Below are positions 17,239 through 25,105 of a stretch of 64,000 bases of DNA, one piece after another; within the stretch, counting starts at the first letter, position 1; each line of letters opens with the position of its first letter. The stretch covers positions 24,855 to 88,854 of the forward strand of contig JANQHT010000070.1 of the NCBI GenBank assembly GCA_028282545.1, in the 5' to 3' direction. A program made the position numbers and the translations under genes. This DNA comes from Spirochaetales bacterium. Lineage in GTDB: Bacteria; Spirochaetota; Spirochaetia; DSM-27196; Alkalispirochaetaceae. The notes under the pieces were generated by a model. It searched no databases. It had not been told where the DNA came from and saw only the letters and a program-made list of their open reading frames with translations.

Positions 17239-17704
17239 ACATCGATAAGCGTATCACTCGTGGACGGTGACGAGGAACTCCCGGGGCGTGACGAAGGCGA
17301 CTGTGCCGACGCTGCACGTGATTCCGGATCGCAGGCTGGAAACCTCGATGAGGGCATCCTCACTACGGTGTGCTTCGAATGGCACGGTTCGGGTGGGAAC
17401 CGAGGGGGTAGCGGAAGCACCGAACGCGGCGCCGGCGGAGGTGACGGAGCCGGGGAACGCCGCGCGGTGCGGCGGACGGGCGCGGGGCAAGAACGGCGGA
17501 CGAGTGCGCTCCAGCACGTGGTACGTCGCCCTTCTACGTATGGGGACCACCGGGCCGTATACGGTTCTCCGGGGAGGAGACGTCATGCGCTCGTCCGCCG
17601 ACGGTGCTGAAGCGAGGGGGAGACTTCCCCCTCATGATTTTTGTTTTTGCCGCCGCGCAGGGCTTGCAGGCCGGATCCGGATTCCCGGCTCCCCGGTGGC
17701 GTCT
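17239..17704. other. Intergenic stretch with repeat copy B
   Basis: No gene is supported with confidence. A minus-strand frame ending at 17254 (110 codons, C-terminus FVTPREFLVTVHE) reads plausibly only over its last ~35 codons and passes through the repeat. The reverse complement of both repeat copies reads AAFPGSVTSA in one frame, so the repeat may be an eroded coding segment. Confidence 0.3.
17393..17464 (+). repeat. Direct repeat copy B beside the HepT-MntA module
   Basis: Second copy of the repeat at 16308-16374, 72 bp long, in the same orientation, 155 bp upstream of the HEPN start. The two copies bracket the toxin-antitoxin pair at a distance of about 1.09 kb. Confidence 0.7.
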
Positions 17705-18727
17705 CTATACGGGAAAGAGCTCGGCCCGTAACTCGCGCATCCGGTCGATCGAGATCTGGGCGCCGAGTTGCTGGATGATCTCTTCTGCGAGGTACCCGGC
17801 GATGCGGGCCGCGTCGGGTGCGTTTCTTCCGCGTGATAGGGCCGCCAGGAACCCGGCCGCGTACATATCGCCGGCGCCGGTAGTGTCGGTAGGTTTGATG
17901 GGGCGCGCGGGTACGTGGGCGATGGACGGTTGGTTTGCCGGGTCCGCTGCACCTCCCGATTCTTCCGCCGGCCATGTCAACGATCCGTCCTTCCCGATTT
18001 TGAGTGCACCGGTGGGTACCAGGCGTGCCAGGCTTTGTGCGCTCTCTTCGCGCTCGTCTGTGTCAAAGAGGATGGACGCCTCCGAATGGTTGGAAAAGAC
18101 GACGTCCACGTCCCGTTCCAGGAGTTTTAGGAAATCGGCCCGGTACCGGCTGACGGCAAAGGGATCGGCTACGTCGAAAACGACGCGCGCGCCGTTTTTC
18201 CTGGCGATCGCGATGGCGTGCTGCAGCGCCTCTTTCTGCACGTCCGTGTCCCACATGTAGCCGGTGAAGTAGAGGAAGTTCGACTGTGATAGGAGCGCTT
18301 CGTCTATGTCTTCCCGGTTGTACTCCTGACACATGCCCAGGTGGGTGTTCATAGTGCGTTCGCCGTCCGGTGTGATCAGGATCACGCTGGACCCGGTGGG
18401 ACCGTCACCGGCCACAAGCCGCGAGGTGATTCCGTAGGCTGCCACCTGGTCCCGGTAGGAGTCGCCGAAGTCGTCGTTCCCGATCTTCCCCGCAACCACG
18501 GTGGGGACGCCGAGTCCGCCACAGGCGAGCATGGTATTGGGCGCCGACCCGCCCGGTCTGAGCACCGGTTCGCGCGTGGCGAAGCGATTGAGGATTTCCC
18601 GTTGGCGCTCGGCGGTGACGAGATGCATGATGCCTTTGTCCAGGCCGAGGGCGGTCAGGTCGTTTTCCGATGCGTGGTAGACAACGTCGATCAGGGGGTT
18701 TCCGATTCCGTAGGCGACGGGTTTCAC
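17705..18727 (-). CDS. PfkB-family sugar/nucleoside kinase, adenosine-kinase-like
   Basis: The 340-residue protein opens with AYGIGNPLIDVVYHA, has the substrate GG hinge in RPGGSAPNTMLACGGLG, and ends with TDTTGAGDMYAAGFL, where the Asp is the catalytic base and GAGD the anion hole. The GNPLxD opening and the motif near residue 70 are most like adenosine-kinase-type members. Adenosine as substrate would fit the ahcY and adenosine deaminase genes elsewhere in this window, but that is inference. It is single-gene, with a MITE-like repeat just upstream of its start. Confidence 0.8.
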   Translation of the reverse strand: MKPVAYGIGNPLIDVVYHASENDLTALGLDKGIMHLVTAERQREILNRFATREPVLRPGGSAPNTMLACGGLGVPTVVAGKIGNDDFGDSYRDQVAAYGITSRLVAGDGPTGSSVILITPDGERTMNTHLGMCQEYNREDIDEALLSQSNFLYFTGYMWDTDVQKEALQHAIAIARKNGARVVFDVADPFAVSRYRADFLKLLERDVDVVFSNHSEASILFDTDEREESAQSLARLVPTGALKIGKDGSLTWPAEESGGAADPANQPSIAHVPARPIKPTDTTGAGDMYAAGFLAALSRGRNAPDAARIAGYLAEEIIQQLGAQISIDRMRELRAELFPV

Positions 18728-19189
18728 GTGCCTCTCCTTGTGGGGGTTGCTCGCGGTCGGGGTAGCTTTATGTGTACCGACGCGGCGCGACCAATCATTA
18801 TATCGATGCAGCGAAACTCCGCAATCGCTTCACTGCAGTTCAAGCTGTTCGCATGGTGGAGATCACATAGCCTTGGCACGGTTCGAAGAACAAAACGCTG
18901 GGCTTCGCTGCGCTGCAGAGACGCGTTTTGTTCTTCCTTCCGGGCGCGCCTGGGGATACTCACTTCCAATCGGTAATGTGATCTCCGAAATGGGACCTGA
19001 TTGCGTTTGACAGAGACACAGTCGTCGGAGGGCTCGTCACCCTCCGTCCATACTGAGAATTGCTGCTGCAGCTCAAGCACGGCGATGAGTTCCCGCCAAC
19101 ACACAGCGTACGCGCGAATACGCGTTTGACGGCGAACGCGGCTGTGAGGCCGCGTTCGGGACACGCATGGGACTCATGGGAGGAGACCA
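18728..19189. other. Intergenic stretch carrying a mobile mini-element
   Basis: It contains the terminal-repeat element at 18858-18986. It also has a segment (about 19018-19058) resembling the 3' end of the DUF721 gene at 39257-39300: the minus strand reads GDEPSDD here and DDEPSDD there. No gene is supported. GGGAGGAG at 19178-19185 serves the gene starting at 19190. Confidence 0.5.
18858..18986. mobile_element. MITE-like element, copy 1
   Basis: GGAGATCACAT at 18858-18868 is repeated inverted as ATGTGATCTCC at 18976-18986. Inside lies a 13-bp perfect stem, AAGAACAAAACGC (18886-18898) with GCGTTTTGTTCTT (18923-18935). The right half is nearly the same as the element at 39103-39226. No coding capacity; any movement would need a transposase elsewhere. 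Confidence 0.75.
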
Positions 19190-19909
19190 TTGCACTTTAC
19201 ACGTTTCGTTTGTTGGTTCACTTTTTTGGTGGGCACGCTTGCACCGTTTTCCGCGGTTGCCGGTGATGTTGATTGTTGGGCCGAAACGGCTCCGATTGGT
19301 GTGCCGCGGGGTGGAGCCATAGCGTCCGCCACGGCGGATCAAGACCCCGGTTCGGCCGGCGCTGTGATAGAAGGGACGGCGGAACCGTTCCTGGCCGGAG
19401 TTGCGGGCGCGCTGCTTTCGGAGACCGAGATGGAGGAGGCCACCGGTGCCCTACATGTCCGGGGCGTCCGCGTTCGCAACCGGGCGCGGCGATCCCGCCG
19501 CCGGTCGTTCCGCCCGCGAAACAGGAACAACGTGCACTGCGACATCATCGCCCGCAACCGGGCGGAGGCGCTGGGACTCGACACCGATGCCGGTCCGGGC
19601 GCCAGGATGGATTTCAACAACGTGACGGTGGCGCAGATCTATTCGCAGTATCGCGGCCGGGGCACAGCAACCCCGCGTCCCGGAACCGCGGGGTACATCT
19701 TCACCGCCTCCGACGGATCAAAGGGCCATCTGCAGGTGTACGATGCACGGGGAACAGGCGCCGGAACGTATCGTCGTTACACCAACGGCAGTTACGCGGG
19801 AACTGAACGAATGTCGACCCACCGTGACGGCTACGTCCCGGACCGCGTGACCGCGCAACGGTTTGTTCCTATTCCACGAAGGGCATACTACACGGTCTGG
19901 TCGAGGTAG
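19190..19909 (+). CDS. Secreted basic protein with double-glycine-type cleavage motif
   Basis: The 239-residue protein starts at TTG 19190 after GGGAGGAG and has a Sec signal peptide (residues 1-24, ending SAVAG). Residues 76-87, LSETEMEEATGA, fit the double-glycine leader pattern (Leu -12, Ser -11, Glu -8, Met -7, Ala -4, Gly -2, Ala -1). The stretch after it is very basic (RNRARRSRRRSFRPRNRNN). The C-terminal ~120 residues have no family I recognise. It is the first gene of a tight five-gene unit that includes a C39 peptidase, the enzyme class that cuts such leaders. A peptidase substrate is the leading interpretation. Confidence 0.65.
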   Translation: MHFTRFVCWFTFLVGTLAPFSAVAGDVDCWAETAPIGVPRGGAIASATADQDPGSAGAVIEGTAEPFLAGVAGALLSETEMEEATGALHVRGVRVRNRARRSRRRSFRPRNRNNVHCDIIARNRAEALGLDTDAGPGARMDFNNVTVAQIYSQYRGRGTATPRPGTAGYIFTASDGSKGHLQVYDARGTGAGTYRRYTNGSYAGTERMSTHRDGYVPDRVTAQRFVPIPRRAYYTVWSR

Positions 19910-19914
19910 GCGTT

Positions 19915-20715
19915 GTGTACTTGCCAAGATACCGAGGTCTCGTCGGTTCAATGGCTTTGTCGTTGCTGGTCGCCGTGGCGGCCAGCGGCGAACCCAATAT
20001 TGTCTCGATCGAAGTCGAGTATGCGGACGGATCGGTATCTCCATACGATCAGATATCGGAACACACGCAATCGTTGTTTGTTTCCGTGTGGGGTTTCGAA
20101 GAGCGTGGATTGTCAGCTTCACCGTCCAACAGGATCACCGCAATAACTGGTCTGCCTGCTGTGACCGGGCTGCAGGATCTCACGTTTTATAACGTGATCG
20201 CCATCTCAGATTTCGGATTTCTCCGTGATGTTCGTCAAGTTGAAAACCTGGTGATCTCGCTTTGTGCCGCAACGGAATTGTCGTTCATCTCAGGAATGTC
20301 CAATCTTAGGACGTTCGTCGTCTCGTCCAACTACTCGCGATTCGGTTTGGACGGGCCAAGTCCGTTAAATGGTAAGCTGATCGACCTCACCAATAACAAT
20401 CAGGTCGAGTTAGTCGCTATCGACGACCCCGGCATGGTCAAACTACCCGTCCTACGGAGCGTTCCCCCTTCCCTACAGATCGTCCAGTTGATGCCGGAAC
20501 ACGGAACGATCGTCACCGATGAAACCGAGTGGATGGACAGCCTCACAGCCGTCCCCTACGTATTCCTGCCCGGCTGCGTTGTCTCGGAGGAAGCTCTTGT
20601 CTCATATCCAAACGTCAGCACCGCCTATCTCACCCCGGACGAGATCGATGCGCTGCTTGGAGATCTGCGGGCGGGACGCGCCGTTGATCGCAGCCGGTTT
20701 CGTGACGAGTCGTGA
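19915..20715 (+). CDS. Secreted protein with leucine-rich-repeat-like segments
   Basis: The 266-residue protein has a signal peptide (GSMALSLLVAVAASG). The body has spaced leucines and short strands: ITGLPAVTGLQDLTFYNVIA, VENLVISLCAATELSFISGM, NLRTFVV. These recall irregular leucine-rich repeats of surface proteins. The start is GTG 19915, five bases after the previous stop, with no strong ribosome site, so coupling is likely. The stop overlaps the start of the peptidase gene (GTGA). The function is unknown; it is probably exported with its neighbours. Confidence 0.6.
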   Translation: MYLPRYRGLVGSMALSLLVAVAASGEPNIVSIEVEYADGSVSPYDQISEHTQSLFVSVWGFEERGLSASPSNRITAITGLPAVTGLQDLTFYNVIAISDFGFLRDVRQVENLVISLCAATELSFISGMSNLRTFVVSSNYSRFGLDGPSPLNGKLIDLTNNNQVELVAIDDPGMVKLPVLRSVPPSLQIVQLMPEHGTIVTDETEWMDSLTAVPYVFLPGCVVSEEALVSYPNVSTAYLTPDEIDALLGDLRAGRAVDRSRFRDES

Positions 20716-21296
20716 CCTCCGCGATCTGTACCCTCGCCATCGCGCTGGTTGTTCCGTTGGAAGAGTTGCGATTCGCGGGAGTGTTCGAACAGGAACACGC
20801 CGACAGTTGCGCAGCGGCGGCAATCGCGTCGTTGGTGGGACCCTTCTGGGGAATCGATTCGGTCAGCGACGATGACGACGACTTCCGCGGTTATGTGTCC
20901 GTTGCCGAGGTCGCCGCGTCGCTTCGGTCCCTGGGGTTCGCAGTCGGCGCCTTCCGTATGACTCCCGGCGAACTCCAGACCAACGTGAACGGGTACGGAC
21001 CGACTATCGTGCACTTCGATCGGCCCACCGGGCATTTTGCCGTATGTGTTACCGCGTTGCCCGGATCGTTTCTTTTTGTCATCGCTGATCCAGCCCGGGG
21101 AGTTCTCACCTGGGACAGCCGGCAGTTGGCGCGTCACTTCTCCGGTGTCGCGGTGATCCCTGTTCACCGGGAGGTTGGTCTTAATCGTGATGCAATTCAC
21201 CGCGTGGCGGCGCCGGCATTGGAACGGCGCCGCGCACTGGAAGATACCATTCGCCGCGTTGATGTTCATCGCCTGCGCGGCGCCCCTCTGGAGTGA
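20712..21296 (+). CDS. Peptidase family C39-like cysteine protease, exported
   Basis: The 194-residue protein has a hydrophobic N-terminus (residues 3-15) and a papain-like C39 core. Gln27 and Cys33 lie in FEQEHADSCAAAAIASLV, His108 in PTGHFAVCV, and Asp126 in VIADPARGVL, followed by HFSGVAVIP. C39 enzymes cut after double-glycine motifs. Stand-alone exported forms include FapD of the Fap amyloid system. It overlaps the genes on both sides (GTGA upstream, 122 bp downstream). The first gene of the unit carries a matching cleavage motif. Confidence 0.75.
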   Translation: MTSAICTLAIALVVPLEELRFAGVFEQEHADSCAAAAIASLVGPFWGIDSVSDDDDDFRGYVSVAEVAASLRSLGFAVGAFRMTPGELQTNVNGYGPTIVHFDRPTGHFAVCVTALPGSFLFVIADPARGVLTWDSRQLARHFSGVAVIPVHREVGLNRDAIHRVAAPALERRRALEDTIRRVDVHRLRGAPLE

Positions 21297-22038
21297 CACC
21301 AGCGAACACGAGCGCATAGCCGTCGCTGAACGCCACGATGTGCTGGTGTCCCTGTCGCTTCAGGTCGATATCGATGAAAACGTCGGCACCGGATGGCGAG
21401 CGACCGGTGCGTCCCCCGGTATTTCATTGACGATCAAGGATCGCCTCATTCTCTCGTCGGTTCTGGGGACGACCATCGCCGTGAACCGGTCAGCCGGCCG
21501 GTGGAGTTGGTTCGCCGGGGTGTGGTCCGGTTCGGTAACCGTCACGTCCGAGCCGGCGTCGCGACGACACGCGGTGTCTGTCGGATACCGGAGGAGCATC
21601 GAGGCAGCGTCCTCGCCAACGTCTCCGTTTGGCGAACCCGCCTACGATCGCGTGTCCCTCGGCTACGTCTACACGTTCATTCGAGACCCCGTGGCGTTTG
21701 CGGTTGGTCCGATGGCAACCCGGACTCGGGAGCGATGGCCCGGACCGGGAGTATCCACGTTCCATTCGGTGAGTCTCGACGGAACGGCGATCCTCGTGGT
21801 GAACGATCCGGTGGCGTTTTCGCTTTCCGTTTCCGTCCGGGTAAACGAAGCGGGCAGCGGATCGCGGGAGTGGCTCGAATCGCGGTCGGGGCGAATGGTG
21901 GGTCTTACGGCGGGCGTGCGCTTATCCGGCCGGCGCTGGTTCTCGTCTCTTCAAAAAAGCCTATCCGGCGGTGTCAACGCGATTTCAATCGAAGGAGGAG
22001 TTGAATGGTCCCATTCACGCGACAGGGACGACGCGTGA
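21175..22038 (+). CDS. Predicted outer-membrane beta-barrel of the C39 cluster
   Basis: The 287-residue frame has a late signal peptide (IPFAALMFIACAAPLWSD, ending near residue 41). It is followed by alternating strands rich in aromatic and small residues, such as WSWFAGVWSGSVTV, AVSVGYRRSIEA and VSLGYVYTFIRDPVAFAVG, as expected for a small barrel. ATG 21190 is an alternative start. The order peptidase then barrel parallels fapD-fapF, so it may export the cluster's products. No sequence family is recognised. Confidence 0.55.
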   Translation: MVLIVMQFTAWRRRHWNGAAHWKIPFAALMFIACAAPLWSDTSEHERIAVAERHDVLVSLSLQVDIDENVGTGWRATGASPGISLTIKDRLILSSVLGTTIAVNRSAGRWSWFAGVWSGSVTVTSEPASRRHAVSVGYRRSIEAASSPTSPFGEPAYDRVSLGYVYTFIRDPVAFAVGPMATRTRERWPGPGVSTFHSVSLDGTAILVVNDPVAFSLSVSVRVNEAGSGSREWLESRSGRMVGLTAGVRLSGRRWFSSLQKSLSGGVNAISIEGGVEWSHSRDRDDA

Positions 22039-22427
22039 GGTTTGCCGATCTGCTGCGCGATATTGCCACGCCGGCGCTGGTTGGCATCTTTGCGGTCATC
22101 GTGACCGTCGCCTGTGATCTGCCGAACATCACCGTTCCCACGGGCGAGGCGGAGATTCTGGGATGTTATCGCGTTCCGGGCGCCGTACCCGCTGCCTTTG
22201 ATGTTCCCGTGTTGGTGACGAACACCGGCTCAGTGACCATCACCGCGAGTCACGTAACCGTGGCGCTGTCCAGTTCCAGGCGTGAGTACATACGGAGCGT
22301 CCATGAATCGGTGGGCGTGGTTCCCGGCGGCGCGCTGGCCCTGTCGTTGGTCTTCGAGTTTCTGGGGGAGGAGGAAGAACTCGCCGAGGATGCGGCGCCG
22401 GAGCTGGTCAACGTCTACTTCGAGTGA
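22005..22427 (+). CDS. Lipoprotein of the C39 cluster
   Basis: The 140-residue protein starts at ATG 22005, seven bases after AAGGAGGA and inside the end of the barrel gene. A basic N-terminus leads to a hydrophobic segment and lipobox (VTVAC, Cys near residue 37). The mature part (VPVLVTNTGSVTITASHVTVAL) looks like an immunoglobulin-like or FxLYD-type beta domain. It ends the five-gene unit and overlaps the convergent GNAT gene by 20 bp. It may be the periplasmic or surface anchor of the system. Confidence 0.6.
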   Translation: MVPFTRQGRRVRFADLLRDIATPALVGIFAVIVTVACDLPNITVPTGEAEILGCYRVPGAVPAAFDVPVLVTNTGSVTITASHVTVALSSSRREYIRSVHESVGVVPGGALALSLVFEFLGEEEELAEDAAPELVNVYFE

Positions 22428-22944
22428 TAAGCCGTTTACCCATAAAGAGCAGCCCGGCGCCGCCCAGCGCCCGTTCCACGGTGAACGTGTATCCGTTCCG
22501 GAGGTAGAACGACACATTGCGAGCTCCCGCAGATGTGACCAAGTGCACCCCTGAGGTCGCCGGTGTGGCGCCCGCCAGCGCCTCCTCAAAGGAGCGTAGC
22601 AGTTTCGCGCCGATCCCTTGACCACGCGTCCGGGCGTGGACGTTGATGTGAAGATGGGCCGGGTACTCGTCGTAGAGATCGTCGAAGAGCGGCAGGTGAT
22701 CTGAGATGGGATAGAGAGCTTGGTGTTCCCGTGTACGGGCGACGCCGCAGATATATCCACAGACACCGATGTCGTCACGAGCCACCAGGAAAAGCGCCGA
22801 CTCGCAGTCGCGATAGTATCCAAAGTACTTGAAAACGAACTCCCGGCGCTCGGTGTCCGAGACGAAATCGGTCTGTGCAGCCGTTTCCCAAAACACCTCC
22901 AGCGCCCCCGGGCAGTCCTCCTGTCCCGCCGCCGTGACTATCAT
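22408..22944 (-). CDS. GNAT-family N-acetyltransferase
   Basis: The 178-residue protein has the GNAT core. ALFLVARDDIGVCGYICGV forms the central strands. HLHINVHARTRGQGIGAKLL contains the acetyl-CoA loop RxxGxG/A. GARNVSFYLRNGYTF is the C-terminal Tyr-containing motif. The substrate is not evident. It is a single gene converging on the lipoprotein gene, with a short shared intergenic region with the divergent aldo/keto reductase. Confidence 0.85.
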   Translation of the reverse strand: MIVTAAGQEDCPGALEVFWETAAQTDFVSDTERREFVFKYFGYYRDCESALFLVARDDIGVCGYICGVARTREHQALYPISDHLPLFDDLYDEYPAHLHINVHARTRGQGIGAKLLRSFEEALAGATPATSGVHLVTSAGARNVSFYLRNGYTFTVERALGGAGLLFMGKRLITRSRR

Positions 22945-23009
22945 GACGAAAGCATATCACGGGTGATTGCTCCTTTGCCCGCTGAGCGTAACCGGGGTAC
23001 CATAGGATC

Positions 23010-23987
23010 ATGAAACGCGTATTGGGACGATCGGGAATCGAGGTGAGCGCGATCGGGATGGGATGCTGGGCGATCGGCGGACCCTTCAACGCCGGCGGCG
23101 ATCAGGTGGGCTGGGGCGAGGTTGACGACCATGAATCGATCGCCGCCATCCACGCCGCTCTCGATTCGGGGGTGACGTTCTTCGATACCGCCGATGTATA
23201 CGGCGCCGGCCACAGCGAACGCATCCTATCAATGGCGCTCGTTGGTCAGCGTCAGAATGTTGTAATCGCGACGAAGTTCGGGAGCACCTTCGACGAGGAT
23301 GAAAAGGAGATCACCGGGAACGACGGTTCTCCGGAATACGTCCGCAGGGCGTGCGAGTCGTCGCTGCGACGACTCAAGACGGATTACATCGACCTGCTGC
23401 AGTTTCACATAAACGACTTCGATCCCGCCGCGGGCGTCGCCGTACGGGACGCCCTGGAAGATCTCGTCTCCCAGGGAAAGATTCGCGCCTACGGGTGGAG
23501 TACCGACTTCCGGGACCGTGCCGAGGTCTTCGCCGCAGGTACCAACTGTTCGGCGATCCAGTTCCAACTCAACGTTCTTGATGACAACGCCTCGCTTCGT
23601 ACGTTCTGCGAAGAACAGAACCTTGCGGCGATCAACCGGGGACCGCTTGCGATGGGTCTGCTCACCGGCAAGTACGACAAGGTCGGGGTCACCGATCCGA
23701 GCGACGTCCGCGGTCCCAACAGTCCGAATTGGATGAAGTACTTCGAAAAGGGACGGCCCAGCCCTGAGTTCCTCGATAAGCTCGACGCTATCCGGGAAAT
23801 TCTCACGTCGAACGGTCGCTCACTCGTTCAGGGAGCGCTCGCCTGGCTTTGGGCCCGAAGTACGCACACGATTCCGATCCCGGGATTCAAGACGTTCGAA
23901 CAGGTGGAAGAGAACGCCGGGGCCATGGAAAAGGGCCCTCTCACCGCCGGCCAGGTCGCGGAAATAGACGCTCTGTTGGAGCGGTAG
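23010..23987 (+). CDS. Aldo/keto reductase
   Basis: The 325-residue TIM-barrel oxidoreductase has FDTADVYGAGHSERIL (Asp and catalytic Tyr), ATKFG with the Lys, LLQFHINDFD with the His position, and a C-terminal NADPH site near IPGFKTFEQVEENAGAM. It reduces carbonyls with NADPH; the in vivo substrate is unknown. ATG 23010 follows a weak ribosome site. It shows no operon partners. A palindromic repeat lies just downstream. Confidence 0.9.
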   Translation: MKRVLGRSGIEVSAIGMGCWAIGGPFNAGGDQVGWGEVDDHESIAAIHAALDSGVTFFDTADVYGAGHSERILSMALVGQRQNVVIATKFGSTFDEDEKEITGNDGSPEYVRRACESSLRRLKTDYIDLLQFHINDFDPAAGVAVRDALEDLVSQGKIRAYGWSTDFRDRAEVFAAGTNCSAIQFQLNVLDDNASLRTFCEEQNLAAINRGPLAMGLLTGKYDKVGVTDPSDVRGPNSPNWMKYFEKGRPSPEFLDKLDAIREILTSNGRSLVQGALAWLWARSTHTIPIPGFKTFEQVEENAGAMEKGPLTAGQVAEIDALLER

Positions 23988-24003
23988 CTCGATCCAGACC
24001 AGG

Positions 24004-24071
24004 CGAACAAAAAGCGTTTCTGCGGCGAAGCGAAACCGGCTTCGCCACGCTACAGGTGCGCGTTTTGTTCG
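24004..24071. repeat. Palindromic repeat, third copy
   Basis: CGAACAAAAAGCG (24004-24016) pairs with CGCGTTTTGTTCG (24059-24071). It is a diverged copy of the AAGAACAAAACGC stem seen at 18886 and 61820. It lies between convergent genes and may also act as a bidirectional terminator. Confidence 0.6.
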
Positions 24072-24133
24072 TTCGGCCGGCCGCGCGCCACGTGTGCGCC
24101 GCGCGCCGGCGGAGCCTGGTACGGCGCGGCGAC

Positions 24134-25105
24134 CTACTCCTTCACACCCCCTGCCGACAATCCGCCGACGAGACGTTTTTGGACGGCCATGAACATGGCA
24201 ATGACCGGCAACGCCGTGAGCATACTGGCGCTCATGATTCGGTCCCAGATCGCGTTTTTGCTGACGAAGAGCGCCCGCAGTCCAAGCGGGAGTGTATAGA
24301 TCTCCTTGAACGACTTGAGGAATACGCTCGCAAAGAGGTACTCGTTCCAGGCAATCATAAAGGAGTAGATGTACACCGTTGCGATGGCTCCAACCGAGAG
24401 CGGAACGATGATACGCCGGATCGTTTGGAACCGCGTCAGGCCGTCGATCAACGCCGCCTCTTCAATCGAGAACGGTATTGTCCGGAAGTAGTTCCCGAGC
24501 ATGTAGAGCGACACCGGGAGTGTCTGGACCATGTACACGACGAGGAGCGCCACGAACGTTCCCGTCGGAGTCGACAGCAGACCGATCTGCACCGCCACCT
24601 TGTAGAGGGGAATCAGGAGCAGGATGCCCCCGAACATGTACACAAGCAGCACTCCCCGTTGTACGTAGCCGCGACCCTTGTATTCGAGGCGACTGAAAGA
24701 GTACGCCCCGAACACGGCGACAAAAACCGACAGAAATGCGGCGATTGCCGACAGCATAAGCGAGTTCCGGAAGTACCGGGGGAAGGGAAAGACGTCTCCC
24801 GTATCGATGTAGTCCGCGAGAATCCGTTCGCGTTGTTCCGGTGTGATCTCCGATTCCTCCAGAAGGTTCTTGACCGACTCGGGTACCTGCGACATGTCCG
24901 GTTCGGGCAGGCCGATGCCGAGCAGTTCCCTGTACGCACCGGTGTTGATCCGTTCCGGGATGAGCGACGGATTCCCCCAGTCCCGCGGGTACTTGAGACT
25001 GGTGGACAGCATCTGCACAAACGGGAAGAGCGAGAAGAGCAGGATTGCAAGAAGTAGGATAACAAATCCGGCACTCCGGAGAAGGCTGCGCTGGCGTACT
25101 ACCAT
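24134..25105 (-). CDS. CUT1 sugar ABC permease (MalG type)
   Basis: The 323-residue protein has an N-terminal membrane helix (FVILLLAILLFSLFPFVQML) and a periplasmic loop of about 70 residues. The core follows, with the EAA-type loop EEAALIDGLTRFQTIRRIIVPLS. It ends AVQKRLVGGLSAGGVKE, as MalG-type permeases do. It overlaps the stop side of the partner permease by 7 bp. Transport would need an MsmX/MalK-type ATPase, which is not in this window. Confidence 0.9.
   Translation of the reverse strand: MVVRQRSLLRSAGFVILLLAILLFSLFPFVQMLSTSLKYPRDWGNPSLIPERINTGAYRELLGIGLPEPDMSQVPESVKNLLEESEITPEQRERILADYIDTGDVFPFPRYFRNSLMLSAIAAFLSVFVAVFGAYSFSRLEYKGRGYVQRGVLLVYMFGGILLLIPLYKVAVQIGLLSTPTGTFVALLVVYMVQTLPVSLYMLGNYFRTIPFSIEEAALIDGLTRFQTIRRIIVPLSVGAIATVYIYSFMIAWNEYLFASVFLKSFKEIYTLPLGLRALFVSKNAIWDRIMSASMLTALPVIAMFMAVQKRLVGGLSAGGVKE

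Noticed and set aside
17254..17586. A 110-codon minus-strand frame with a plausible C-terminus
   Set aside because: It runs through a repeat, has Arg/Pro-rich low-complexity sequence, no ribosome site and no recognisable family.
19190..19909. Classical bacteriocin precursor
   Set aside because: The protein is large, has a Sec signal peptide and no dedicated ABC exporter or immunity gene is adjacent; only the cleavage motif is bacteriocin-like.
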